DNA from: Ornithinimicrobium sufpigmenti
GTDB taxonomy: Bacteria; Actinomycetota; Actinomycetes; Actinomycetales; Dermatophilaceae
DNA: 64,000 bases
NCBI RefSeq assembly: GCF_004322775.1
Contig: NZ_CP036403.1
Coordinates: forward strand, 4,105,360 to 4,169,359
Direction of reading: 5' to 3'
The translations under genes and the position numbers were made by a program. Under the pieces are notes generated by a model. It was not told where the DNA came from and did no database searches. It was given only the letters and a program-made list of their open reading frames with translations. Positions within the stretch are counted from its first letter, which is position 1; each line of letters opens with the position of its first letter. Shown in pieces: positions 55,079-63,205 of this stretch.

Positions 55079-55231
55079 GGACCACCGATGTCAGCGACGT
55101 GACCCACGCCACGTCCGGTGGCCCGGTCGCTGAGGGAACCGCGTCGGGCAGCCGGTCGTCGTACCCCTGTAGGCGCCACCCTGGCCGCCGTCCGACAGCG
55201 TCACCAATGTCCGGGAGGAGGACGATCTGTC
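55079..55231. other. sigM / anti-sigma intergenic region
   Basis: This 153-bp gap contains the ECF-type promoter at 55135-55160 and the Shine-Dalgarno GGGAGGAG before the anti-sigma ATG. A 57-codon open frame (55075-55248) overlaps it but has no coding character. Confidence 0.5.
55135..55160 (+). promoter_or_regulatory. ECF-type promoter (GGAAC-N17-CGTC)
   Basis: GGAAC at 55135-55139, 17 bases, CGTC at 55157-55160. This is the -35/-10 arrangement of many ECF (SigM/SigW-like) promoters, and it lies 72 bases before the anti-sigma start. It may give SigM-dependent autoregulation of its inhibitor. Confidence 0.5.
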
Positions 55232-56221
55232 ATGTCTGGACCCGCTGACCGCGACCCCGACGAGGCCGACCCCACCGGAATCCGTGAGCTGCTGGCTGGC
55301 CTGCCCGACCCCGGGCCCATGCCCGAGGACCTGGTCCGCCGCATCGAGGCACGGCTCGAGGTGGAGCAGGCTGCTCGCGAGCAGGGGGCGACCCACCCAC
55401 TGGGACGCCACGCTGACCGCGTGGTCGACCTGGCCAGCGAGCGCGGCCGCCGGCGCCCCGGCCGCACCCTGGCCTGGTTGGGGGCAGCCGCTGCCGGCCT
55501 GGTGGTGACGGCCGCCGTCGTGCCGCAGCTCGTCGACGGCACCGGGGGCGGCGACAGCGGCACTGCTGCCTACTACCCGACGCGTGGACAGACCGACAGC
55601 GGTGAGATGCACGAGGACGCTGCTGCCGACGGGGCCGACGACGCCCTCGCTGATGGGGATGCTGACGGGGATGCTGACGAGGGTGCTGACGACGGCCTGG
55701 ACCGCGACGCTGCCGGCGGTGACGAGGACGCCGAAGGCGGGGGGGCACCGTCCTTGTCGTCCGTGGACGAGGAGACCGATGCCGCGGCGGCCGACGGTGG
55801 AGGTGACAGCGGTGCCGCTCCGTCCGCCCCTGTACCACCGCTGACCCTGGACGGGCCACTGGTCCTGCTGGAGGACCTGGGCCTGGTCGAGCACGAGGCC
55901 CTGACCGAGACGATGCTGCAGGCCGTGGACGAGCACGATGCGAGCTCTCCCACGTCTCCTGGGCTCTCGCCCGGGTCGGGGGTGCTGACCGAGGGAGAGG
56001 CGACCTCGTGCTGGCGGGAGCTGGCGGCGATCCATACCTTCGACCTCTACGTCGCCGCACCCGCCCAGGTCGTGCTCCCGGAGGGAGAGCGCCAGGGCGA
56101 GCCCGTGGTGGCCCTCCTCGGCCTGCACGACGACGGCTCGGCCCGGTCCTGGGTCATGCCCCAGGAGTGCACCCGCGACCCGGAGACGCTCCCGCTGATG
56201 CAGGGCCAGCAGCACGGCTGA
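55232..56221 (+). CDS. probable membrane anti-sigma-M factor
   Basis: 329 residues. Cytoplasmic part of about 75 residues (start [20 protein letters not shown], typical of actinobacterial sigma-associated anti-sigma proteins), one membrane segment at about 79-98, then an acidic low-complexity extracellular linker and a C-terminal domain with two cysteines ([17 protein letters not shown]). It lacks an HxxxCxxC zinc motif. It corresponds to RsmA (Rv3912) by position. The ATG at 55232 has GGGAGGAG upstream; the longer open frame from 55118 lacks one. Confidence 0.8.
   Translation: MSGPADRDPDEADPTGIRELLAGLPDPGPMPEDLVRRIEARLEVEQAAREQGATHPLGRHADRVVDLASERGRRRPGRTLAWLGAAAAGLVVTAAVVPQLVDGTGGGDSGTAAYYPTRGQTDSGEMHEDAAADGADDALADGDADGDADEGADDGLDRDAAGGDEDAEGGGAPSLSSVDEETDAAAADGGGDSGAAPSAPVPPLTLDGPLVLLEDLGLVEHEALTETMLQAVDEHDASSPTSPGLSPGSGVLTEGEATSCWRELAAIHTFDLYVAAPAQVVLPEGERQGEPVVALLGLHDDGSARSWVMPQECTRDPETLPLMQGQQHG
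55649..55696. repeat. 12-bp tandem repeat in the anti-sigma gene
   Basis: Four copies of a gctgacggggat-type unit (gctgatggggat, gctgacggggat, gctgacgagggt, gctgacgacggc) encode the acidic Asp-Gly-Asp-Ala linker outside the membrane. Confidence 0.85.
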
Positions 56222-56272
56222 TCCCGGAAGGCAGCAGCACGGCTGGTGTCCGGGGATCGGCCGTTGTGGACG

Positions 56273-56300
56273 GGGAACATCCCCGTCCTAGGATCTGTTG
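56273..56300 (+). promoter_or_regulatory. SigR/SigH-type promoter of trxB-trxA (GGGAAC-N18-GTTG)
   Basis: GGGAAC at 56273-56278, exactly 18 bases, GTTG at 56297-56300. This is the thiol-oxidative-stress consensus (GGGAAY-N18-GTT) known for Streptomyces SigR and mycobacterial SigH, whose best-known target is trxBA. It lies in the 140-bp anti-sigma/trxB gap, about 62 bases before the trxB ATG. Confidence 0.7.
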
Positions 56301-56361
56301 TGGAGACTACGCCCGCGATCCTCCCTGTGCCCGCCCCTGCGGGCCGGTCAGAAAGGTGTTC

Positions 56362-57393
56362 ATGAGCATCATCGTGCCCCAGCCCTCCGCTCCGTCGACC
56401 AAGGGTGAGGTCCGAGATGTCATCATCGTCGGATCCGGCCCGGCCGGGTACACCGCCGCCGTCTACACCGCCCGCGCCAACCTGCGCCCTCTCGTCTTTG
56501 AGGGGTCGGTGACCGCCGGTGGGGCGCTGATGAACACCACCGACGTGGAGAACTTCCCTGGCTTCCCCGAGGGCATCATGGGCCCGGAGCTGATGATGAA
56601 CATGCGCGAGCAGGCCGAGCGGTTCGGCGGGGAGATGATCCGCGACGACGTGATCGAGATGGACCTGTCCGGGCCGGTGAAGACGGTGACGGACGGCTCC
56701 GGCGACGTGCACCGCGCCCGCAGCGTGATCCTCGCCATGGGCTCGGCCTACCGCGAGCTCGGGCTCCCGCGGGAGAAGGAGCTCTCCGGCCACGGCGTGT
56801 CCTGGTGCGCCACCTGCGACGGCGCCTTCTTCCGCGACCAGGACATCCTCGTCGTCGGGGGCGGTGACTCGGCGATGGAGGAGGCGACGTTCCTGACGCG
56901 CTTCGCGCGCAGCGTCACCGTCGTGCACCGGCGCGAGGAGCTGCGGGCGAGCAAGATCATGGCCGAGCGCGCGCTGCACGACCCGAAGATCCGCTTCGCC
57001 TGGAACTCCGCCGTCAGCGCGCTGCACGGCGAGCCCAAGCTGACCTCGGTCACCCTGACGGACACCCGCACGGGCGAGGAGCGCGAGGTCCCCACGACCG
57101 GCCTGTTCGTGGCCATCGGTCACGACCCCCGGAACGAGCTGGTCCGAGGCCAGGTGGCGCTGGACGACGAGGGCTACGTCCTCGTCCAGGGGCGGACGAC
57201 CGCCACCGACGTGCCGGGTGTCTTCGCCTGCGGCGACCTGGTCGACCACACCTACCGGCAGGCGATCACCGCCGCGGGCAGCGGGTGCTCGGCCGCGCTG
57301 GACGCGGAGCGCTACCTCGCGGCCCAGGACGACGCCGGCCAGCCTGACCCCGGCGCGGCCCAGACGCCCGAACCCGTCGGCGCGGACGCCTGA
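56362..57393 (+). CDS. trxB: thioredoxin reductase
   Basis: 343 residues. FAD motif [20 protein letters not shown], redox centre C149-A-T-C152 in [15 protein letters not shown] motif [19 protein letters not shown] and C-terminal [20 protein letters not shown]. It transfers electrons from NADPH to thioredoxin (trxA, 67 bp downstream). The start is the ATG at 56362 with AAAGGTG; the frame above it is not conserved. It follows a SigR/SigH-like promoter, so it should rise under disulfide stress. Confidence 0.97.
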   Translation: MSIIVPQPSAPSTKGEVRDVIIVGSGPAGYTAAVYTARANLRPLVFEGSVTAGGALMNTTDVENFPGFPEGIMGPELMMNMREQAERFGGEMIRDDVIEMDLSGPVKTVTDGSGDVHRARSVILAMGSAYRELGLPREKELSGHGVSWCATCDGAFFRDQDILVVGGGDSAMEEATFLTRFARSVTVVHRREELRASKIMAERALHDPKIRFAWNSAVSALHGEPKLTSVTLTDTRTGEEREVPTTGLFVAIGHDPRNELVRGQVALDDEGYVLVQGRTTATDVPGVFACGDLVDHTYRQAITAAGSGCSAALDAERYLAAQDDAGQPDPGAAQTPEPVGADA

Positions 57394-57460
57394 CCCCGCG
57401 GGCAGCCGCCGACGCAGACCTATCCAGTTCCACCAGATCTAGTGCGAGAGTAGGAAACCC

Positions 57461-57784
57461 ATGGCTACCACCCCCACTTCCGATGCCACCTTCACCGAGG
57501 ACGTGCTGCAGCACGACGGGCCCGTCCTCGTCGACTTCTGGGCCCCCTGGTGCGGCCCCTGCAAGATGATCGCCCCCGTCCTGGAGGAGCTCTCCGAGGA
57601 GTGGGGCGACAAGCTCAAGGTCGTGAAGCTCAATACCGACGAGAACCCCGCGACCACCCAGGCCTACGGCATCACTGGCATCCCGACGATGAACGTCTAC
57701 CAGGGCGGCGAGGTCGTCAAGACCCTGGTCGGCGCCCTGCCGAAGAAGAAGCTGGCTCAGGAGCTGGAGCAGTTCACCTCCTGA
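57461..57784 (+). CDS. trxA: thioredoxin
   Basis: 107 residues, canonical thioredoxin. Active site W30-C31-G32-P33-C34 within VDFWAPWCGPCKMIAPVLEE, a cis-proline in GITGIPTMNVY, and the C-terminal helix KKKLAQELEQF. The ATG is preceded by GTAGGAAA. Reduced by TrxB upstream. In mycobacteria the next gene is cwlM; none is present here before the convergent parB. Confidence 0.97.
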   Translation: MATTPTSDATFTEDVLQHDGPVLVDFWAPWCGPCKMIAPVLEELSEEWGDKLKVVKLNTDENPATTQAYGITGIPTMNVYQGGEVVKTLVGALPKKKLAQELEQFTS

Positions 57785-57831
57785 TCCACCGGTGACGCCC
57801 TGAGCACCGCGTCGGGCGATCAGTTCCAGCA

Positions 57832-57873
57832 GAAGCCGTCCACAGGGTTATCCACATCCCTGTGGACGGCTTC
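57832..57873. other. perfect 16-bp inverted repeat with a DnaA box in the loop
   Basis: GAAGCCGTCCACAGGG (57832-57847) and CCCTGTGGACGGCTTC (57858-57873) enclose a 10-base loop TTATCCACAT, whose first nine bases are the consensus DnaA box TTATCCACA (57848-57856). The arms themselves contain CCGTCCACA boxes in both orientations. It lies between convergent trxA and parB and could also be a bidirectional transcription barrier, though no T-run follows. Confidence 0.9.
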
Positions 57874-57882
57874 GCGGTTTCC

Positions 57883-57891
57883 TGTGGACAA
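57883..57891 (-). other. DnaA box
   Basis: TGTGGACAA, i.e. TTGTCCACA on the minus strand, the form preferred in actinobacterial origins. It lies ten bases right of the DnaA-box hairpin. Confidence 0.7.
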
Positions 57892-57942
57892 CTGGCGCCC
57901 GGTGCCCGGCCGTGCTGCGCGCCCGGTCAACGTCAGGGCAGG

Positions 57943-59043
57943 TCACCCGCGGTCGAGCAGCTCCAGGATCCGGTCCAGGTCCTCCTGGCCAGCGAACTCG
58001 ACGGTGATCCGTCCCTTGCGCCGTCCCATGGCGACCTGGACGCGGGTCTCGAGGCGGTCCGACAGCCGCTCCGCCACCTCCTGCAGTTCCGGGGAGGGGT
58101 CACCGCGCCGCGTCGGCCGACGGGTCTGAGCCTGGTCCTGCTCGCCCAGCAGCACGATCTCCTCCACCGAGCGCACGGACAGGCCCTCGGCGACGATCCG
58201 CTGTGCCAGCCGCTCCATGGCCGCCCCGTCCGGCAGGCCCAGGAGGGCACGGGCGTGACCGGCGCTGAGCACCCCGGACGCGACCCGGCGAGCGACCATC
58301 GGAGGGAGCTTGAGCAGGCGGATGGTGTTGCTGATCTGCGGACGGGAGCGGCCGATCCGCGTGGCCAGCTCCTCGTGCGTGCAGCCGAAGTCCTCCAGCA
58401 GCTGCTGGTACGCCGCTGCCTCCTCCAACGGGTTCAGCTGGGCGCGGTGCAGGTTCTCCAGCAGTGCGTCCCGCAGCATGTGCTCGTCGTCGGTCGCCCG
58501 GATGATCGCCGGGATGGTGCTCCGGCCCGCCGCCTTCGTCGCCCGCAACCGGCGCTCGCCCATGACGAGCTCGAAGGGGGGCTGTGCCCCTCCGCGCTCG
58601 TCCTGGGTGACGCGCCGGATCACGACGGGCTGGAGAACCCCCAGCTCCTCGATGCTGCGCACCAGCTCGGCCAGCTCGTCCTCGTCGAAGACCTCACGAG
58701 GCTGTCGAGGGTTGGGCCGGATGTCCTCGACCGGCACCTCGGCGAACGTCGCTCCGGGCACCGGGGTGAGCCCTTCAGATCCCTCGTCTGCGGGCGCCGG
58801 AACGACGGCGGAGTGAGTCTCAGCTCCACCCGCCCGCCCCGTCTCCACCGCGGCGCCGTCCGGAGCGGCGGGACCACCGTGGTTTCCCGTGAAACCGGAC
58901 GCGGCATCCGCCGTGCCCTCCGCGGAAGAGCCGGCGTGGTCCGAGCGCGGGAAGAAGACGTCGCGAGGACGCTCCTGGTCGCTGGGGGCGGAGGGGATGA
59001 GAGCGCCCAGCCCTCGTCCCAGGCCGCGACGTCGATCGGTCAT
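57943..59043 (-). CDS. parB: chromosome partitioning protein ParB
   Basis: 366 residues. N-terminus RRGLGRGLGALIPSAPSD is typical. The CTPase/clamp domain has IRPNPRQPREVFDEDELAEL and VMGERRLRATKAAG; the ENLHRAQLNPLEEAAAYQQL region follows, then the DNA-binding helix-turn-helix with RIGRSRPQISNTIRLLKLP, and the C-terminal dimer domain. The chosen ATG at 59043 has a perfect AGGAGGTG site and lies one base after the parA stop. ParB loads on the parS-like sites in these genes and activates ParA. Confidence 0.97.
   Translation of the reverse strand: MTDRRRGLGRGLGALIPSAPSDQERPRDVFFPRSDHAGSSAEGTADAASGFTGNHGGPAAPDGAAVETGRAGGAETHSAVVPAPADEGSEGLTPVPGATFAEVPVEDIRPNPRQPREVFDEDELAELVRSIEELGVLQPVVIRRVTQDERGGAQPPFELVMGERRLRATKAAGRSTIPAIIRATDDEHMLRDALLENLHRAQLNPLEEAAAYQQLLEDFGCTHEELATRIGRSRPQISNTIRLLKLPPMVARRVASGVLSAGHARALLGLPDGAAMERLAQRIVAEGLSVRSVEEIVLLGEQDQAQTRRPTRRGDPSPELQEVAERLSDRLETRVQVAMGRRKGRITVEFAGQEDLDRILELLDRG
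58881..58896. other. parS-like site within parB
   Basis: GGTTTCCCGTGAAACC, 13 of 16 matches to TGTTTCACGTGAAACA and a perfect palindrome apart from its centre. It lies in the N-terminal low-complexity coding region. Confidence 0.5.
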
Positions 59044-59044
59044 G

Positions 59045-60208
59045 TCACACCTCCTGGCGGCGCATCTCGGCAGCCGCCTCTGCATAGGACAGTGCGCCCG
59101 CACTGCCAGGGTCGTAGGTCATCACGGTCTCGCCGTGGCTCGGCGCCTCGCTGACGCGCACCGAGCGGGGCACGGCGGTGCTCAGGACCCGGTCCCCGAA
59201 GTACTCACGCACCTGGTCGGCCACATCCGAGGCCAGCCGGGTCCGTCCGTCGTACATGGTCAACAGGATCGTCGAGATCCGCAGGTCGGCATTGAGATGC
59301 TGCTGGATCAGCTCGACGTTCTTCATGAGCTGGCTCAGCCCCTCAAGTGCGTAGTACTCACACTGGATGGGGATGAGCACCTCCCGCGCCGCCACGAAGG
59401 CGTTGACGGTCAGCAAGCCGAGGCTGGGCGGACAGTCGATGATCACCAGGTCGACCGGCTGCTCCTGCTCCGCCAGGTACACCTCAAGCGCCCGGCGCAG
59501 TCGGTTCTCGCGGGCCACGAGCGGCACGAGCTCGATCTCGGCCCCCGCGAGGTCGATGGTGGCCGGCGCACACAGTAGGCCTGGCACCTGGGGGCATGGT
59601 TGCACCACCTCGGCGAGGGGCACCCCGTCGATGATGACGTCGTAGATGCCGGCAGTCCCGCTGGAGTGGGGGATGCTCAGGGCGGTGCTCGCGTTGCCCT
59701 GAGGGTCCATGTCGACGACCAGCACCTGCAGGCCATCCAGAGCCATGGCGGCGGCGATGTTGACCGCCGTCGTGGTCTTGCCCACGCCGCCCTTCTGGTT
59801 GGATACCGTGATGATCCGCGTGCCGTCCCACGGCGCGTCGCGTGTTTCACGTGCAACACGCTCTTCGGTAGACCGTGCGCCAACGGCCAGCGGAACCGGC
59901 GTCCCGGGAGGTCGCGAATCCGTCACACCCACACCGGCGGCGGCCTCATCGGGCCCCTGCGTCGTTTCACGTGGAACGTCGTCCACGCCGTCGGGCGTTC
60001 CGGTCGGGTCTTCGACACCCGGTGGCTGAGCCTGCGGACCGGTCGTGGCGAGATCGGCAACCGCCTGCGTCGTTTCACGTGGAACACGGCCGGCCGGGGA
60101 ACCGATGTCCCCCGGTTCGGCGGGCCACCCGAGGCTGGCGTTGCGGAACGTGGGCGGAAGGGACGGTGTGGAACCGGCGGGCCAACCGAGAGAGGAGGAC
60201 GTCGACAT
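59045..60208 (-). CDS. parA: chromosome partitioning ATPase ParA
   Basis: 387 residues. The deviant Walker A is VSNQKGGVGKTTTAVNIA, followed by VLVVDMDPQGNASTAL, DLVIIDCPPSLGLLTVNA and LLTMYDGRTRLASDVADQV. The N-terminal 125 residues are a Pro/Thr-rich extension with three similar Val-Pro/Ala-Arg-Glu-Thr motifs, each read from a parS-like palindrome. Ordinary ParA proteins start near the Walker A, but long N-termini occur in actinobacteria. Start is ATG at 60208. It drives origin segregation together with ParB. Confidence 0.95.
   Translation of the reverse strand: MSTSSSLGWPAGSTPSLPPTFRNASLGWPAEPGDIGSPAGRVPRETTQAVADLATTGPQAQPPGVEDPTGTPDGVDDVPRETTQGPDEAAAGVGVTDSRPPGTPVPLAVGARSTEERVARETRDAPWDGTRIITVSNQKGGVGKTTTAVNIAAAMALDGLQVLVVDMDPQGNASTALSIPHSSGTAGIYDVIIDGVPLAEVVQPCPQVPGLLCAPATIDLAGAEIELVPLVARENRLRRALEVYLAEQEQPVDLVIIDCPPSLGLLTVNAFVAAREVLIPIQCEYYALEGLSQLMKNVELIQQHLNADLRISTILLTMYDGRTRLASDVADQVREYFGDRVLSTAVPRSVRVSEAPSHGETVMTYDPGSAGALSYAEAAAEMRRQEV
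59843..59858. other. parS site within parA (15/16)
   Basis: TGTTTCACGTGCAACA, one mismatch to the consensus TGTTTCACGTGAAACA. This is the best match in the window. Confidence 0.85.
59963..59978. other. parS-like site within parA (13/16)
   Basis: CGTTTCACGTGGAACG, with the GTTTCACGTGxAAC core intact. It lies 120 bp from the 59843 site. Confidence 0.65.
60071..60086. other. parS-like site within parA (14/16)
   Basis: CGTTTCACGTGGAACA, two mismatches. It lies 108 bp from the 59963 site. Confidence 0.75.
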
Positions 60209-60284
60209 GAGGCCTCTATCTTCGCTGATCGCCTGCCCCTGACCAAGCCGACGGGCCGGTCCGCGCACCGGGGGTAGGACGACG

Positions 60285-61064
60285 TCAGCGCGAGGCTGAG
60301 GGTCCTCGTCGGCCGCGCTTCTTCGAGGCGCGGGCGCGGGCGGGACGACTCCTGGCCGCGCCCTTTCCCTCCGGCTGCCACTCGTGCGGCCGGACGATCT
60401 CGACCACCCGGACCGGCTCACTGACGTGACCCTCTCCCAGGACGTGCATCGTGCTGTGCTCCACGCCTGCCCGGCGAAGCACGTCCTGCGCCTGCTCGAG
60501 CTCCGCACCGGCGGCCTCGCCCTTGAGGGCCAGCAGACGACCGCCGGGAGTCAGCAGCGGGAAGGACCACGCCACCAGCCTGTCCAGCGAGGCCACGGCC
60601 CGGGCGGTGACCACGGGTGCCGCCAGGGTCATCTCCTCTGCCCGCCCGCGGTGCACGGTCACGTTCGTCAGACCGAGCTCGTCAATCGTGGCCTCGAGCC
60701 AGGTCGTGCGCCGCAGCAGTGGCTCCACGAGGTGCACCTCCAGGTCGGGCCGCGCGATCGCGAGCACGACTCCGGGCAGCCCGGCCCCCGACCCGATGTC
60801 GATCACGGTCGTGCCCTGGGCCAGCAGCGCCTGGGGTAGGGCGCAGTTGACCAGGTGCCGCTGCCAGAGCCGTGGTGCCTCCCGTGGGCCTACCAGGCCA
60901 TGACTGATCCCGGTGGTGGCCAGCAGGTCGGCATACCGGCGCGCGAGGCCCAAGGAGTCACCAAACACCCGGGCGGCCTCGACAGGCGGCTCCGGTGCCC
61001 CTGAAACGGGTGGCGGGACCGGGGGTCGAGCCCCCTGCTCCCCGCCACCACGAGACTGCCCCAT
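60285..61064 (-). CDS. rsmG: 16S rRNA m7G527 methyltransferase
   Basis: 259 residues. The SAM-binding Rossmann fold has TTVIDIGSGAGLPGVVLAIA (family GSGxGxPG), followed by LEVHLVEPLLRRTTWLEATI and VTARAVASLDRLVAWSFPLL. The core starts near residue 28 (VEAARVFGDSLGLARRYADL); the first 27 residues are Gly/Pro-rich. The C-terminal 35 residues are Lys/Arg-rich and unusual in length. It follows jag by 11 bp. It methylates G527 in the 530 loop, and loss gives low-level streptomycin resistance in other bacteria. Confidence 0.95.
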   Translation of the reverse strand: MGQSRGGGEQGARPPVPPPVSGAPEPPVEAARVFGDSLGLARRYADLLATTGISHGLVGPREAPRLWQRHLVNCALPQALLAQGTTVIDIGSGAGLPGVVLAIARPDLEVHLVEPLLRRTTWLEATIDELGLTNVTVHRGRAEEMTLAAPVVTARAVASLDRLVAWSFPLLTPGGRLLALKGEAAGAELEQAQDVLRRAGVEHSTMHVLGEGHVSEPVRVVEIVRPHEWQPEGKGAARSRPARARASKKRGRRGPSASR

Positions 61065-61075
61065 ACTTGCGGACG

Positions 61076-61783
61076 TCAGCTGCCGGGGAGGATGACCACG
61101 TAGCGTCCCGGCTCGGCACCCTCGGACTCGGAGTGCAACCCGGCAGCCAGGACCTCGTCGTGGACGACCTTGCGCTCGAACGCCGTCATCGGCTCCAGCT
61201 CGCGGCGCTCACCGCTCTCCTTGACCGCGGCGATCGCCTGCTGGGCCGTCTTCACCAGCTCACTGCGCCTGCCGGAGCGGTACCCCGCCACGTCAAGCAT
61301 GAGCCGGCTGCGGTCACCGGTCTCCGCCTGGACGGCGAGTCGGGTCAGCTCCTGCAGCGCCTCCAGGACCTCACCACCGGGGCCGACCAGCCGCTGGGGG
61401 GCGGCGCCATCCTCGGAGTCCACGATGGCCACCGCGGCTCGGTCGCCGTCCACGTCGACCTCGAGGTCACCGTCCAGGTCGGCGATGTCCAGCAGCGTCT
61501 CCAGGAAGTCCGCGGCGATCTCCCCCTCTCGGACCAGGTCCTGGGCAGCGACCTGGGACCGGGGGGACGCCGCCCCGAGGGTGTCTGCTGAGGCGGATGT
61601 GTCCCCGTCCACCTCGTCCACCTCGGCAGCCTCCTCCGTCTCTTCCGCCTCATCCGCCGCAGGGGCGTGGGGGTTCTCGGGCGTCGTGGTCGTCTCGTCC
61701 GTGTCCGACGTCGTCTGCACGTTGTCCTCTGCGGGCGTGTCCAGGACGGTGCCGTCCTCGGGCTGGCTGGTGCTCGTGCTCAT
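61076..61783 (-). CDS. jag: Jag/KhpB RNA-binding protein
   Basis: 235 residues. The N-terminal 80 residues are a Thr/Asp/Glu-rich acidic region. A KH-like domain follows (AAVAIVDSEDGAAPQRLVGP with the GPGG loop) and then an R3H domain (GDRSRLMLDVAGYRSGRRSE, ERRELEPMTAFERKVVHDEV). There is no Jag-N membrane-targeting domain, as is usual in actinobacteria. The ATG at 61783 has AAGGAG upstream. It lies downstream of yidC; in firmicutes KhpB controls cell-division and cell-wall mRNAs. Confidence 0.92.
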   Translation of the reverse strand: MSTSTSQPEDGTVLDTPAEDNVQTTSDTDETTTTPENPHAPAADEAEETEEAAEVDEVDGDTSASADTLGAASPRSQVAAQDLVREGEIAADFLETLLDIADLDGDLEVDVDGDRAAVAIVDSEDGAAPQRLVGPGGEVLEALQELTRLAVQAETGDRSRLMLDVAGYRSGRRSELVKTAQQAIAAVKESGERRELEPMTAFERKVVHDEVLAAGLHSESEGAEPGRYVVILPGS

Positions 61784-61812
61784 CGCTGTGGTTGCTCCTT
61801 GGTCGCGAATCA

Positions 61813-62793
61813 TCAGCGCTTCTTGGCGCGCTTCTTGCTCTTGGGCTGGACCCGTTGCCCGCTGGCCTTCACCTTGGCGGCCTCCTCGGCCTCGGCGGCC
61901 TGGCGGTCGGCCATGAAGTTCGGGTTCTTCAGCTGGATACCGGTAGCGGCCTTGCCCTTACGGGCCATCCGCTCCTGGTACTTCTTCTCCGCCGGCGTGT
62001 TCGGTGCCGGCATGTTGCGGATGACCATGAACTGCTGACCCATCGTCCACAGGTTGCTCACCGTCCAGTAGACGAGCAGGGCGATCGGGAAGTTCACCCC
62101 GGTGACGGCGAAGACGATCGGCAGCGCATAGATCATGATCTGCTGCTGCCGGGCCATCGGGCTGTTCAGCGCCTCGGGCGACATGTTCTGACGCATCAGC
62201 TGGTGGCTGGTGATGAACTGCGTCACCGACATGACGATGATCAGCACCACCGCCAGGATCTTCGCCGACAGGTCCTGGTGGTGCAGGAAGGTCGCGGTCA
62301 GCTCGGCGCCGAAGATCGTGGAGGTGGCCATGTGCGTGGCCAGCTCGGTGCTGAACAGGCCCATCGGCTCCCGCTCGCCGGCCGCCACCGCCGCGGCCGT
62401 GTTGAGCAGGCGGAAGAGCGCGAAGAAGAACGGCATCTGGACCAGGATCGGCAGACACATGCCGAACGGATTGGCCCCGGCCTCGCGGTAGAGGCCGAAC
62501 ATCTCCTGCTGCAGCTTCTGCTGGCTGGCCTGATCCTTCTTGCCCTTGTACTTGGCCTGGATCTTCATCAGCTCCGGCTGCACGATCTGCAGCCGGCGCT
62601 GGCTCTTGATCTGCCGCAGCATCAGCGGCGTCAGCATCGCCCGCAGGGTCAGCACCAGGCCGATGATCGCCAGCACCCAGGTCCAGCCACTGTCGACCGA
62701 CATGCCCATCCGGACGAAGAGCCACTCGAAGCCGACCAGGATGGCCGAGTTGAACCAGATGAACGGGAACAGGAGGGTGTCGAAAAAGCCCAT
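61813..62793 (-). CDS. yidC: membrane protein insertase YidC
   Basis: 326 residues from the second ATG (62793), which fits the usual MGFxDT start and has GAGGA upstream; an ATG at 62811 is also in frame. About five membrane segments. Family marks are the arginine of the groove in RAMLTPLMLRQIKSQRRLQ, the cytoplasmic hairpin (YKGKKDQASQQKLQQEM), PFGMCLPILVQMPFFFALF and MIYALPIVFAVTGVNFPIA. The tail is Lys/Arg-rich, as in Oxa1-type ribosome-binding insertases. It inserts membrane proteins alone or with Sec. Confidence 0.96.
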   Translation of the reverse strand: MGFFDTLLFPFIWFNSAILVGFEWLFVRMGMSVDSGWTWVLAIIGLVLTLRAMLTPLMLRQIKSQRRLQIVQPELMKIQAKYKGKKDQASQQKLQQEMFGLYREAGANPFGMCLPILVQMPFFFALFRLLNTAAAVAAGEREPMGLFSTELATHMATSTIFGAELTATFLHHQDLSAKILAVVLIIVMSVTQFITSHQLMRQNMSPEALNSPMARQQQIMIYALPIVFAVTGVNFPIALLVYWTVSNLWTMGQQFMVIRNMPAPNTPAEKKYQERMARKGKAATGIQLKNPNFMADRQAAEAEEAAKVKASGQRVQPKSKKRAKKR

Positions 62794-62800
62794 GTGGTCC

Positions 62801-63205
62801 TCAGTGCTCATGGTGAGCAGGGCTCACCGGGGTGATGTGGGTATGTGGTGTCCCGACGACCGGGTGCGGAGCGGCCGCGCTGTCACGGGCGGCGGCCTCT
62901 CCACGGGGCGGGGGGACATGGTCCACGCCCCCCGCGGACCAAGGATTGCAGCGCAGCACCCGCCAGACGGTCAGCGCCGTGCCACGGAGCAGACCATGAC
63001 GCTCCAGCGCGGTCACGCCATACGCCGAGCAGGAGGGGTAGTAGCCGCACACCGGGCCGAACAGCACGGAGAGCGTGCGTTGGTACAGCCGGATCAGCAG
63101 CACCAGGGGGACGGTCAGCACACTACGCCGTTCCCCGGGGGACACCCCGCCCCGGTGCACGTCGCGCAGGTGGTCCGTCTGCCAACGCAGGGGTTTGCTC
63201 CTCAT
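62801..63205 (-). CDS. yidD: membrane protein insertion efficiency factor YidD
   Basis: 134 residues. The core [40 protein letters not shown] and [18 protein letters not shown] is the full YidD signature, with the cysteines of the CxYxPSCSxY motif. Both ends are extended; typical YidD is about 70-110 aa. It overlaps rnpA by 4 bp and ends just inside the alternative yidC start. Confidence 0.95.
   Translation of the reverse strand: MRSKPLRWQTDHLRDVHRGGVSPGERRSVLTVPLVLLIRLYQRTLSVLFGPVCGYYPSCSAYGVTALERHGLLRGTALTVWRVLRCNPWSAGGVDHVPPPRGEAAARDSAAAPHPVVGTPHTHITPVSPAHHEH

Noticed and set aside
55075..55248. 57-codon open frame overlapping the sigM stop by ATGA
   Set aside because: No conserved or coding-like residues. 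It crosses the candidate ECF promoter and the anti-sigma start.
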